Assembly: GCF_011764425.1 (NCBI RefSeq)
Contig: NZ_BLPF01000001.1
Span: 1,479,001-1,543,000 of the forward strand
Direction of reading: 5' to 3'
From: Phytohabitans houttuyneae
GTDB taxonomy: Bacteria; Actinomycetota; Actinomycetes; Mycobacteriales; Micromonosporaceae
DNA length: 64,000 bases
Positions within the stretch are counted from its first letter, which is position 1, and each line of letters starts with the position of its first letter. This document shows, in pieces, positions 43,081 through 51,244 of this stretch. The notes under the pieces are model-generated. The model was given only the letters and a program-made list of their open reading frames with translations, did no database searches and had not been told where the DNA came from. Position numbers and translations under genes: made by a program.

Positions 43081-43512
43081 ATGAGTGTCATCCGACCGAC
43101 GACCGTAGAGGTCGAGACGTCGCTGCGGCTCGTCGCACCGGATGCGACGGCGCTGCCGGTACGGGCCAGCTTGCGCTACGACCCGGCCGATCCGTACGCG
43201 GTCCACGTTCTGTTCCACGCCGAGTCGGCGGGCGGTGAAGCGGTCAGCTGGTCCTTCGCCCGCGAGCTGCTCGTCACCGGGCTGGACGAGCCGGCCGGGA
43301 TCGGCGACGTGCGGGTGTGGCCCTGGGCCACGCCGCGCGGGGACTTCGTCGCGCTCGCGCTGTCGTCACCAGACGGCAACGCGCTCTTCGAGGTGCCACG
43401 CAGTGTGCTGGTGCGGTTCCTGCGGCGGACCTACGTCGTGGTGCCGCGAGGCCGTGAAACCGACCACCTCGACGTCGACGCGGCGGTCAACCGCCTGTTG
43501 GCGGGGCGCTGA
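43081..43512 (+). CDS. ssgB: SsgA/SsgB-family sporulation and cell-division regulator
   Basis: 143 residues from ATG 43081: VETSLRLVAPDATALPVRAS, LRYDPADPYAVHVLFHAESA, SWSFARELLVTGLDEPAGIG, DVRVWPW, and the tail FLRRTYVVVPRGRETDHLDV. The pattern LRYDxADPYAV and DVRVWP is diagnostic of SsgA-like proteins, found in sporulating actinomycetes, where SsgB helps position FtsZ at septa. I assign ssgB rather than ssgA because it is the most conserved family member; that choice is an inference. Confidence 0.85.
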   Translation: MSVIRPTTVEVETSLRLVAPDATALPVRASLRYDPADPYAVHVLFHAESAGGEAVSWSFARELLVTGLDEPAGIGDVRVWPWATPRGDFVALALSSPDGNALFEVPRSVLVRFLRRTYVVVPRGRETDHLDVDAAVNRLLAGR

Positions 43513-43570
43513 CCGCGCCACAAACAGGCGCGACGCCGACCGCGCCACGGCCGGAACGCTGACCGCGCCA
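43511..43570. repeat. Short direct repeats after ssgB
   Basis: GACCGCGCCAC occurs three times (near 43512, 43541 and 43561), starting at the ssgB stop. A stretch rich in CAACACCA follows. No gene is supported in 43513-43822. Confidence 0.55.
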
Positions 43571-43635
43571 CGGACCACCCACAGAACAAAAGCACCAAGA
43601 CAACACCACAGCACCAACACAACACCACAAAACAA

Positions 43636-43668
43636 GCGCCGCGCGGAGCTGCCGTCTCCGCGCGGCGC
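43636..43668. terminator. Hairpin terminator candidate after ssgB
   Basis: GCGCCGCGCGGAG, loop CTGCCGT, CTCCGCGCGGCGC: a perfect 13-bp GC-rich stem without a T run, as is common for actinomycete terminators. It is 124 bp past the ssgB stop. Confidence 0.65.
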
Positions 43669-43822
43669 ACTTGCGTGCGGGCACAAGACATCGACACATC
43701 CCTCTTGTGAGCTGGTTAACACCTACGCTACCGTTCAGTAACATAATCGTGGTGGCGCCACCGCGGCTCGCTCGCCGGACCCGGCCGTCCTCCGGGTCCG
43801 GCCAGTCCCCCGCGAGGTCACC

Positions 43823-45360
43823 ATGGCCCACTCCCGACACGAGCCCGCCACACCCCGGCGGGCAACCCCGGCATGGATCAAGCGGCTCCTCACGGCCGTA
43901 CTCGGAATCCTCACCCTGCTCGCCGCGGCGCCGGCTCCCGCGCTCGCGGCGCCGACCACCGCGTTCCGTCTGGTCGACCTGCCCGCCCGCGACGGCGCGG
44001 TCCTCAAGGCGAACCTCATCTCTCCCACCACCCCGGCCCGCACCCGGCGATCGTCTTCATCTCCAGCTGGGGCCTGAACGACGCCGAGTACCTCGCACAG
44101 GCCCGCTCCCTCGCCACCGCCGGTTACGTGGTCCTCTCGTACACCGCGCGCGGCTTCTGGGCCTCCGGCGGCCAGATCGACACGGCCGGCCCGAAGGACA
44201 TCGCCGACGTGTCCGCCGCGATCGACTGGCTCGACGCCAACACGACGGCCGACCCGGCGCGGGTGGGGCTGGGCGGCGTCTCGTACGGCGCGGGCATCTC
44301 CCTCATCGCCGCCGGCCAGGACCCCCGCGTGCGCGCGGTGGCCGCGCTGTCCGGGTGGAGCGACCTCGTCGAGTCGCTGTACGCGGGCCAGACCCGCCAC
44401 CCGCAGGCGGTGTGGCTGCTCCAGGCGGCCGCGCGGCTGGTGGGGCGGCCGAGCGCCGAGTTCGAGCAGATCGTGTCCGACTACTTCGCCAACCGGAACA
44501 TCGGCGGCATCACCGCGTGGGGGCAGCTGCGTTCGGCGGAGACGTACCTTGCGGGCCTGCGCGCCAACCAGCCGGCCATCCTGCTCGCCAACGCGTACGG
44601 CGACTCCATCTTCGGCCCCAACCAGCTTGTCGAGTTCTTCGGCGACCTGACGGGGCCCAAGCGGTTGGAGCTCTCGCCCGGCGACCACGCGATCCCCGAG
44701 CTGACCGGCCTCGCCGGCCTCCCCAACGAGGTGTGGGCGAGCACGCGGCAGTGGTTCGACCAGCACTTGCGGGGCGGGGCGGCGGGCGGGGCGCCGGTGG
44801 TGCTGCGCGTGCGGGGCGGCGGCGTCGAGTCGTACGCGGACTGGGCGGACGTGACCGGCACCTCCAACCGGTACCCGCTCTCCGCCGCCTCCTTCCGCGC
44901 CAACGGCGACACGGTCGCCAACGCCGGCGTCGTGCTGCTCACCAACGGACTGGAGGCGCTCACCGGCATCCCGCCGCTCGCGTGGCTCCCGGCCGTCGAC
45001 CGCTCGCGGGCCGCGGTGTGGCAGACCGGGCTGCTGCCCGGCGGCGCGGCGGTGCGCGGCATCCCACGGGTACACCTCACCGTCACGCCGGGAGCCTCGA
45101 CCGGCACGGTCGTCGCCTACCTGTACGACGTGGACCTGCTGGGCACGGGGCGGCTGGTGACGCACGCGCCGTACACGTGGCTGTCGGGCGGCCAGCAGGT
45201 GATCGACCTGGCGCTGCCGGCAACGGCGTGGAACGTGCCGGCCGGCCATCGGCTCGCGCTCGTACTCGACACGGAGGACCCGCTCTACCTCGACGCCAAC
45301 CCGTACGGGGCGGCGGTCTCGGTCGGCGGGTCGAGCTGGGTGGACGTGCCGCTGCGCTGA
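43823..45360 (+). CDS. Secreted alpha/beta hydrolase (CocE/S15-like), one-base frameshift
   Basis: The signal peptide KRLLTAVLGILTLLAAAPAP ends near ALA and is followed by VDLPARDGAVLKANLISPTT. The frame then shifts near 44031-44040; one G restores PGPHPAIVFISSWGLNDAEY. Later motifs are GYVVLSYTARGFWASGGQID, the nucleophile elbow VGLGGVSYGAGISLIAAGQD (Ser in GVSYG), ANAYGDSIF and the His in SPGDHAIPELTGLAG. The C-terminal jelly-roll part (VVAYLYDVDLLGTGRLVTHA) is typical of X-Pro dipeptidyl-peptidase/cocaine esterase proteins. The missing base may be a sequencing error. The listed span includes the frameshift, so the two parts are in different frames. Confidence 0.82.
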
Positions 45361-45421
45361 GCGACCGGCAGCTTTGCGCCAGGGCGTGCGAGGTCACGCG
45401 GCTGCGGCTACGGTCGGTTGG

Positions 45422-46459
45422 ATGGTCGGTTTCGGTCACTTCGCTGGTGGGACTGGTCCCGCCGGGATCGCCACCGCCACGCTGCGTGATCTCGCGCCAC
45501 ACAGTGCGTCCATCTTGGACCATCACCTGCTCATGCTGGTGACCAAGGGGCACGGGACGCACGAGGTCGACTTCGAGATGTTCCAGTGCCGGCCCGGCAC
45601 GCTCGTCTGGGCGCGACCGGGCCAGCTGGTCCGCCCCGGCGGCCAGCCGGGCCTCGACGCCACGCTTGTCTGCTGGACGCCCAGCCCGTGGCCGGCGAGG
45701 GGCGGTGCGGCGAACGAGGGCGACGGCGTCCCCGACCTGCCGGACGGCGGCCCGACCCACCGCCAGCTCGCCGGCGAAGACGAGGACGCGGTCATCAACG
45801 AGGTGAGCCAGCTCGTCGTCGACTGCGAGCGGGAGCTGTCGCCGGAGCTGCTGCGGCAGCAGCTCGCCACCCTCCTGCTCCGCATCCGCCTGCTCGGGCC
45901 GCAGCCCACCGAGGGGCACGTCCCCGACCCCGACGGCGCGCTGCCCGCGGACGGCCCGCGGGGTCCGTGGCCGGTCGAGGGCCACGAGGACGACACGTTC
46001 GCCCGCTTCCACGCCGACCTCGAAGCCGGGTACGCGCGCTCCCGCCGGGTCGAGGAGTACGCCGACCGGCTCGGCTGCTGCGTGCGCACGCTCACCAGGG
46101 CCAGCCTCGCCGCCACCGGCCGCAGCGCGAAGCAGGTCATCGACGACCGGGTGACGCTCCAGGCGAAGCGGCTGCTGGCCGGCACGGACCTCCCGGTCGC
46201 GGAGATCGGGCGGCGGCTGGGCTTTCCGGAGCCGACAAACTTCGGCCGTTTCTTCCAGCGCGAGGCCGGTCACAGCCCCGGCGCGTTCCGCGCGTGGGCG
46301 GCCACCTCACCCACGAGTCACCCCGCCGACCCGATCAACGCCGGCGCCGCCGAGGCCGCCGAGGTCCCGCCACAGGGCGGCGAGCCGACCGCCGCCCGAG
46401 CGGGTGTGCCGGCGCCACGACCACCCCTCGACCCGGTAACTGGGTTCGTACAGGCATGA
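45422..46459 (+). CDS. AraC-family transcriptional regulator
   Basis: 345 residues from ATG 45422. The N-terminal cupin-like sensor (HHLLMLVTKGHGTHEVDFEM, CRPGTLVWARPGQLVRPGG) is followed by the C-terminal pair of helix-turn-helices: RRVEEYADRLGCCVRTLTRA, KQVIDDRVTLQAKRLLAGTD and EIGRRLGFPEPTNFGRFFQR. The final 45 residues are Pro/Ala-rich. It is 61 bp from the hydrolase and 7 bp from the Rrf2 gene, all on one strand. The ligand is unknown. Confidence 0.85.
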   Translation: MVGFGHFAGGTGPAGIATATLRDLAPHSASILDHHLLMLVTKGHGTHEVDFEMFQCRPGTLVWARPGQLVRPGGQPGLDATLVCWTPSPWPARGGAANEGDGVPDLPDGGPTHRQLAGEDEDAVINEVSQLVVDCERELSPELLRQQLATLLLRIRLLGPQPTEGHVPDPDGALPADGPRGPWPVEGHEDDTFARFHADLEAGYARSRRVEEYADRLGCCVRTLTRASLAATGRSAKQVIDDRVTLQAKRLLAGTDLPVAEIGRRLGFPEPTNFGRFFQREAGHSPGAFRAWAATSPTSHPADPINAGAAEAAEVPPQGGEPTAARAGVPAPRPPLDPVTGFVQA

Positions 46460-46466
46460 TGTAAGC

Positions 46467-46922
46467 GTGCAAATCTCCGCCCGCGGTGATTACGCGGTGC
46501 GAGCCGCGCTCAGTCTCGCTGCCGCCTACCCGTCACTCATGTCCGCACAGGCGATCGCGCATGAGCAGGACATGCCACGCAAGTTCCTCGAGGCGGTCCT
46601 GGCCGACCTGCGCCGCGCCGGGATCGTGCGGGCCCAGCGGGGGGCCGAGGGCGGATACACGCTGGCCCACGCGCCGCGCGAGGTGACGATCGGCTCGATC
46701 CTGCGCGCGGTCGACGGCCCGCTCGCCGGGGTGCGCGGGCTGCGGCCGGAGGAGACCAAGTACGAGGGCGCGGCGGAAAACCTCCCCCGCCTGTGGGTCG
46801 CCGTCCGCGCCGCGGTGCGCGAGGTGGTCGACGAGGTGAGCCTCGCCGAGATGGTCAGCGGCAAGATGCCGGCCCACGTCCGCAAGCTGGTCACCCGCCC
46901 CGACGCCTGGGAGCCCCGCTGA
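46467..46922 (+). CDS. Rrf2-family transcriptional regulator
   Basis: 151 residues from GTG 46467. Winged helix-turn-helix: ISARGDYAVRAALSLAAAYP, SAQAIAHEQDMPRKFLEAVL, ADLRRAGIVRAQRGAEGGYT. No cysteines are seen in the usual Fe-S cluster segment (after VRGLRPEETK), so it probably does not bind a cluster as IscR or NsrR do. This subgroup is often annotated only as Rrf2/YwnA-like. It follows the AraC gene closely and is probably co-transcribed with it. Confidence 0.82.
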   Translation: MQISARGDYAVRAALSLAAAYPSLMSAQAIAHEQDMPRKFLEAVLADLRRAGIVRAQRGAEGGYTLAHAPREVTIGSILRAVDGPLAGVRGLRPEETKYEGAAENLPRLWVAVRAAVREVVDEVSLAEMVSGKMPAHVRKLVTRPDAWEPR

Positions 46923-46959
46923 CGCAGGCCGGCGCCAGGAGATCCAAACCATAGATCCG

Positions 46960-47022
46960 GGCTACCGCGATGTCCGCGGTGGTCCGGACCGTTGCTCCCG
47001 CGGCCTCACCCTCCGCGGTGGC
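46960..47022. repeat. Dispersed palindromic repeat R, copy 2
   Basis: Begins GGCTACCGCGATGTCCGCGG and contains GGTCCGGACC, ending CTCCGCGGTGGC. It lies in the convergent gap between the Rrf2 gene and the gene ending at 47028. Differences from copy 3 are few. Confidence 0.8.
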
Positions 47023-47027
47023 GCCGC

Positions 47028-47900
47028 CTACGGCAGCGCGATCACCACGTCGCCACCCAGGCGGCCGCGGTCCGGGTCGCGGGTCACAGTGCCGGCGGCG
47101 AGCAGCGCGTTGAGGACGCGGACCGTGTCGGAGGCGCGGTACACCGTCTGGGTCAGCGTGAACTCCCGCAGCTGCGTCACCGTCCGCGCGCCGGCCGAGC
47201 CCAGGTGGGCCAGGATCTCGCGGCGCAGCGGGCCGGGGTGCGGGCTGAGCGAGATGTCCAGCAGGTGGCCCTCGGGGTCGCGGGGGTCGCGGTAGCGGAC
47301 ACCCGCGTACTCGTCGACGGCCCACAGGGCGTTTTTGAACGCCTCCAGCCCCTTGCCCGCCGTCGTCGCGAACGTGACCAGGCGCGCGCCGCCGTCCCCC
47401 GCCACAAGGTCCACGTGTGCGGTCAGTGGCATCGGGGCGGCCGGCTGACCGCCGGTACCGGAAACGAGCAGGACCTCGGCGGGCTTGCCGGTGCCGGCGG
47501 CCGCGAGGGACGCGGGCCCGGCGCCGTCCAGGAAGGCCAGCAGCGGCGCGCCCGCCGCGCCCGCGGCCTTGAGCGCGGCGGGCAGGCGCTCGTCGAGCGG
47601 GCCCTCGACCGGGTAGACGCCCAGCTCGGGCGGCGTGCCCAGCTCGGCCTGCACCGCGTCGAGGCGGGCGGCGACTGCGGCGGTCGACGGGCCGACCAGC
47701 ACGACCGCGAGGCGGCGGCCGCGGAGGCGGTCGGCAAACTCGGCGAACACCCGCAGCGCGGCCTCGGCCGTCGCCTCGTCGGGCGCGCCGGCCCAGCCAT
47801 AGGCGAACGTGGCGCCGCGCGCCCCGTGCACCGCGCCCGGGGTCCAGGCGTCGAGGTAGCGCACCAGCAGCTCCCGCAGGGCGCCGGCGATCGCGGTCAT
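47028..47900 (-). CDS. Hypothetical protein with C-terminal winged-helix-like region
   Basis: 290 residues from ATG 47900. The middle has alternating beta/alpha sequence (LRGRRLAVVLVGPSTAAVAA; GAPLLAFLDGAGPASLAAAG; PAEVLLVSGTGGQPAAPMPL). The end reads REILAHLGSAGARTVTQLRE, then VYRASDTVRVLNALLAAGTV, resembling a winged helix. No family named with confidence. An actinobacterial conserved hypothetical. Confidence 0.7.
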   Translation of the reverse strand: MTAIAGALRELLVRYLDAWTPGAVHGARGATFAYGWAGAPDEATAEAALRVFAEFADRLRGRRLAVVLVGPSTAAVAARLDAVQAELGTPPELGVYPVEGPLDERLPAALKAAGAAGAPLLAFLDGAGPASLAAAGTGKPAEVLLVSGTGGQPAAPMPLTAHVDLVAGDGGARLVTFATTAGKGLEAFKNALWAVDEYAGVRYRDPRDPEGHLLDISLSPHPGPLRREILAHLGSAGARTVTQLREFTLTQTVYRASDTVRVLNALLAAGTVTRDPDRGRLGGDVVIALP

Positions 47901-47917
47901 GCGCTAAGTCTGACCCA

Positions 47918-48448
47918 TCAGGCCGGCACGGAGATACCCACTCCGCCACGGGTGGTGGCGCCGTACCGCTCCTTTTCGCGGGCGATGTCGAGCGGGCGGA
48001 TGCGCTTGCGGGCCTCCAGCGCGGCGGGGTCCAGCAGGTCGGCCGGGATCAGCCAGACGACCTCGAACTCCAGACCGTCCGGATCTTTGCCATAGAGGCT
48101 CTTCGTGGTCCCGTGGTCGGAGGTGCCGACCAGCGCGCCGGCCTCCGCCAGCTTGCCGGCGACCCGCTCGAGCTCGTCGAGCGTGTCGACCTCCCAGGCG
48201 AGGTGGTAGAGGCCGACCGTGCTCCGGCCGGCGGGTGAGGGTCCGGCGCCCTCGCCGATCTCGAAGAGGCCGAGGTCGTGGTCATTGGTGGAGTCGGGTG
48301 CCTGCAGGAAGGCGGCGCCCTTGAAACCGTCCGGGGTCATCGCGATCGGGCGAAAACCCAGGACGTCACGGTAGAAGGCGACGCTACGGTTGACGTCGCG
48401 GACGAAGAGGACGGCATGGTTGAGCCGATGTACACCCATGACCATCAC
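47918..48448 (-). CDS. VOC-family (glyoxalase/extradiol dioxygenase-like) protein
   Basis: 176 residues; internal ATGs at 48445 and 48439 are also possible. Two beta-alpha-beta-beta-beta modules are visible: RLNHAVLFVRDVNRSVAFYR, DVLGFRPIAMTPDG, and VGLYHLAWEVDTLDELERVA, ...KDPDGLEFEVVW. Metal ligands are the His in LNHAV, His in LYHLAW and the Glu in GLEFEV. The family includes glyoxalase I, ring-cleavage dioxygenases and resistance proteins. It is divergent from a MarR regulator with a palindrome between, suggesting MarR control. Confidence 0.82.
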   Translation of the reverse strand: MMVMGVHRLNHAVLFVRDVNRSVAFYRDVLGFRPIAMTPDGFKGAAFLQAPDSTNDHDLGLFEIGEGAGPSPAGRSTVGLYHLAWEVDTLDELERVAGKLAEAGALVGTSDHGTTKSLYGKDPDGLEFEVVWLIPADLLDPAALEARKRIRPLDIAREKERYGATTRGGVGISVPA

Positions 48449-48460
48449 GGTACCCGGATA

Positions 48461-48474
48461 GTTGAGCGCTCAAC
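48461..48474. promoter_or_regulatory. Palindromic operator between VOC and marR-like genes
   Basis: GTTGAGCGCTCAAC, a perfect 14-bp palindrome, 22 bp before the MarR start and 13 bp before the VOC start. MarR proteins bind such sites, so autoregulation and control of the VOC gene are likely (inference). Confidence 0.65.
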
Positions 48475-48495
48475 AGTATTGTTAGGCTTTCTCAC

Positions 48496-48960
48496 ATGAC
48501 CCGGTGGCTGAACGACGAGGAGCAGCGCACCTGGCGCGCGTTCCTGCACGCCTCCCGGGCGCTGTGGGACACGCTCGACCGCGAGCTCCAGCGCGACGCC
48601 GGGATGCCACACGCGTACTACGAGATCCTCGTCCGGCTATCCGAAGCACCCAACCGCATGCTGCGGATGAGCGACCTCGCCGAAGCCACGTCATCGTCCC
48701 GCAGCCGCCTGTCGCACGCCGTGGCACGGCTGGAGGAGTACGGGTGGGTGCGGCGCGAGGACTGCCCCACCGACCGCCGCGGCCAGCTGGCCGTCCTCAC
48801 CGACCAAGGCTTCTCCGTGCTCGCCGATGCCGCGCACGGGCACGTCGAGGGGGTGCGCACGCACCTGTTCGACCAGCTCACGCCCGAGCAGGTGGCCCAG
48901 CTCCGCCAGATCAGCGAGGCCATGTTGGACCATCTCGATCCAGGCAGGGCCTTGTACTGA
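48496..48960 (+). CDS. MarR-family transcriptional regulator
   Basis: 154 residues from ATG 48496. Helices HASRALWDTLDRELQRDAGM, PHAYYEILVRLSEAPNRMLR lead into the winged helix MSDLAEATSSSRSRLSHAVA, RLEEYGWVRREDCPTDRRGQ. A C-terminal dimerisation helix (VEGVRTHLFDQLTPEQVAQL) completes the fold. The inducing ligand is unknown. Confidence 0.9.
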   Translation: MTRWLNDEEQRTWRAFLHASRALWDTLDRELQRDAGMPHAYYEILVRLSEAPNRMLRMSDLAEATSSSRSRLSHAVARLEEYGWVRREDCPTDRRGQLAVLTDQGFSVLADAAHGHVEGVRTHLFDQLTPEQVAQLRQISEAMLDHLDPGRALY

Positions 48961-48979
48961 TCGTTGCCGGTCCAGCACG

Positions 48980-50401
48980 ATGAGGCAGATGTCTACAGGG
49001 CTGGCCGAAGTGACCGCGCGGGCGTACGACCTCTTCGAGGCGGGCGATCTCTCCGCGGCACAGTTGCTGCTCGGCGATGCGCTCGCGGCGGCGGACACCG
49101 ATCCCGACAACGCGACGTCCGCCCTCGCCGACGCCGCCAGCCTGCACTCGCGCGTGCTGGTGGGGCTCGGCGAGCCGCACTCGGCGCGGGCGTGGGCCAC
49201 TTTCGCGTACGAGGCGGAGAGCCGCCTCTACGGCCCCACCCACGAGCGCACGATCCGCGCCGCGGCCACGCTCGCCTCGGTGCTGCACCGCATCGGCAAC
49301 CACGCCGACTCGGCCAGCCTGTACAGCACGGTGATCGAGGGACTCACCGCGCTGGAGGGGCCGGAGTCGCCGCAGGTGCTCGCCGCGCACGCCGATCTGG
49401 CCACTGTGGAGTACGCGCGGGGCGAGTGCGACATCGCCCGCGCCCGCCTGGCCGAGGCGTGGGACATGACCCGCGAGGCGTACGGGGACGCCCACCCGGC
49501 CGGCATCCGCATGCTGGCCCGGCTCGGCGCGATGGAGCGCGACTGCGGCCGCTTCACCGAGGCCCACCAGCACCTCGCGCACGCGCGCGAGCTGACCCGC
49601 GCCTACCTGGAGCCGGACCACCCGCTCGTGGCACAGATAGCCGCGCTCTCCCGCGCCCCGGCCAACCCGCACCACAACTGCGGCGGTCCCGCGCTGCCGA
49701 CCGCGCCCGCGGACGACGAGGCGTACCCGGGGCTGCAGGGCCTGGACGGCTCCCCTCTCGACCTGCCCCCGGCGCCCGGCGAGGCCCCGCCCAACCGCCC
49801 GCAGTCGCCGGTGCCGCCCGACGTCGCCGTGCACTGGCCCCCGGACGAGTCGTCCGGCAACCTGCCCGTACACGTCCCGCGCCAGCACGGCCGCCGCCGG
49901 CGCGGCCCGGCCCCGCTGGTCACCGGCGCGCTGGTCGCCGCCGTGATCGGCGCGGTGGCGGTCGTGGTGGGACTCGCCGCGATCGACCAGGGCCAGACGC
50001 CGGACGAGACCGCCCCACCCGCCGCGAGCTGGCCACCGCCCCCGGCGACGAGCGCACCCCAGACCACCGCGCCAGCCGCCACCACCAGGCCACCGGCAAG
50101 CCCCACCGGCCCGGCACGCGCCCGCCCCGGCACGCCCCCCAGCCGCGTGACGATCAAGGACGATGGGGAGAGCATCACGCTGCGCTGGGCGTACCCGCTC
50201 GGTGCCGACGGCAAGGTCCGCGTCTCCGGCGCGCCGGAGGGGCAGCAGCAGCGCCCCTTCGAGGACCTGCCCGCGGGCACCACCAGCTACGTCGTGCACG
50301 GGCTCAACCAGACCGACGACTTCTGCTTCGAGATCGCGGTGGTCTATCCCGGCAACCGGCTCGGCAAGGCCAAGCCCGTCTGCACGACGCGCCAGGGCTG
50401 A
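48980..50401 (+). CDS. TPR membrane protein with fibronectin-like tail
   Basis: 473 residues from ATG 48980 (48989 also possible). Residues 1-215 are tetratricopeptide-type repeats (ARAYDLFEAGDLSAAQLLLG; LASVLHRIGNHADSASLYST; DLATVEYARGECDIARARLA). A Pro-rich stretch and one membrane segment (LVTGALVAAVIGAVAVVVGL) follow, then a Pro/Thr-rich linker and a small extracellular beta-domain (VTIKDDGESITLRWAYPLGA; FCFEIAVVYPGNRLGKAKPV). The architecture suggests a cytoplasmic scaffold linked to an exported domain. Function unknown. Confidence 0.75.
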   Translation: MRQMSTGLAEVTARAYDLFEAGDLSAAQLLLGDALAAADTDPDNATSALADAASLHSRVLVGLGEPHSARAWATFAYEAESRLYGPTHERTIRAAATLASVLHRIGNHADSASLYSTVIEGLTALEGPESPQVLAAHADLATVEYARGECDIARARLAEAWDMTREAYGDAHPAGIRMLARLGAMERDCGRFTEAHQHLAHARELTRAYLEPDHPLVAQIAALSRAPANPHHNCGGPALPTAPADDEAYPGLQGLDGSPLDLPPAPGEAPPNRPQSPVPPDVAVHWPPDESSGNLPVHVPRQHGRRRRGPAPLVTGALVAAVIGAVAVVVGLAAIDQGQTPDETAPPAASWPPPPATSAPQTTAPAATTRPPASPTGPARARPGTPPSRVTIKDDGESITLRWAYPLGADGKVRVSGAPEGQQQRPFEDLPAGTTSYVVHGLNQTDDFCFEIAVVYPGNRLGKAKPVCTTRQG

Positions 50402-50420
50402 GATCTCTTTCGGCGAGTTT

Positions 50421-50484
50421 GAGCTACCGCGACGTCCGCGGTGGTCCGGACCGTCGCTCCCGCGGCCTCACCCTCCGCGGTGGC
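50421..50484. repeat. Dispersed palindromic repeat R, copy 3
   Basis: Begins GAGCTACCGCGACGTCCGCG and contains GGTCCGGACC, ending CTCCGCGGTGGC. It lies 20 bp after the TPR gene stop. A partial fourth copy (GCGCCTCACCCTCTGCGGTC then GCCCAGCTCAA) lies at 50925-50956. Confidence 0.8.
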
Positions 50485-51122
50485 CAAGCTCCCGCGGGTG
50501 CGGGTAGGCCCCGACCCCTCACCGGCGACTCTGGTCACCCCCTTCTCCGGCGCCAATGGCCCGCTCGCGCTGACCCGGCCGGGCGCGCCGGCTAACGCGA
50601 GCTGCCGCACCCGCCTCGCCGCCCGCACCGATCCGGTGGCACTGGCCGCGCAGCTACGTGATCGCGCTGAAGGAGGAGTTCTCCACAAGATCGAAAGGCG
50701 AAGGGCGACGCGCGTGATCATGGCCTGAGCCAGTCCGCGGCCTCCCTCCACTTCCGGCAGGCCCACCCCAACAGCCGCCGCCACGCAGATCTAGGCGACT
50801 GACGGCTGCTATGGCCCACCTCGACCTTCGGAGTTTTCGTCGTCTGGAGTCCTCTCGCGGTCGGGGTGAGCCTTCTTGAAGTCCGACCCGAGTTGGATGT
50901 GTGCTGCCGCTGTGCCCGCAGTCTGGCGCCTCACCCTCTGCGGTCGCCCAGCTCAACCCAGGAGCCCGCTCCGGCAAGATCTTGGCAAGTTAGCGTCGAA
51001 ATAACGCGCAAACTCACCAAGATCTCGAAGCTCGCACCTCGTGCACCTGATCGACAGTCACAGAGCGCGACGACGGCGCCAGACGGCGGGCGGACTCGCG
51101 CACTCCCGCCTCGAAAGAATTC
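50485..51122. other. Gene-free stretch with repeat fragments
   Basis: No open frame here shows normal codon bias or family motifs. It holds the partial repeat R (50925-50956) and the inverted repeat at 50977-51025. Confidence 0.6.
50977..51025. repeat. Inverted repeat, AGATCTTGG stem
   Basis: AGATCTTGG (50977-50985) pairs with CCAAGATCT (51017-51025), extended inside by AAGTT/AACT and GCG/CGC. The hairpin is REP-like and may be a dispersed genomic repeat. Confidence 0.6.
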
Positions 51123-51244
51123 GCTAGTGCGGTGACCACTAACGTTTCCGGGTCCGCCCGCTGCGCGGGCGGACCCGGAAACCCTGCGCCCGGCAGGGCC
51201 TGGTTCGCCGGGGAACCCGGCGAACCATAGTGGTCACCGCACTA
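51123..51244. repeat. Perfect four-way palindromic (cloverleaf) element
   Basis: Closing stem CTAGTGCGGTGACCACTA (51123-51140) pairs perfectly with 51227-51244. Inside are three hairpins: 51143-51181 (18-bp perfect stem, loop TGC), 51181-51197 (CCCTGC/GCAGGG) and 51201-51225 (GGTTCGCCGGG, loop GAA, CCCGGCGAACC). The closing stem overlaps the stop codon of the histidine-kinase gene. It may be a terminator, a MITE-like insertion or a structured RNA. Confidence 0.85.

Noticed and set aside
43570-43640. Coding potential in the CAACACCA-rich stretch after ssgB
   Set aside because: Low-complexity composition and no start or Shine-Dalgarno; probably untranslated spacer before the terminator.
46467-46922. 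Calling the Rrf2 protein an IscR or NsrR Fe-S sensor
   Set aside because: The three cluster-binding cysteines are absent.
47028-47900. Three-Cys-motif partner (TcmP) assignment
   Set aside because: Only a loose resemblance and no diagnostic motif; left as hypothetical.
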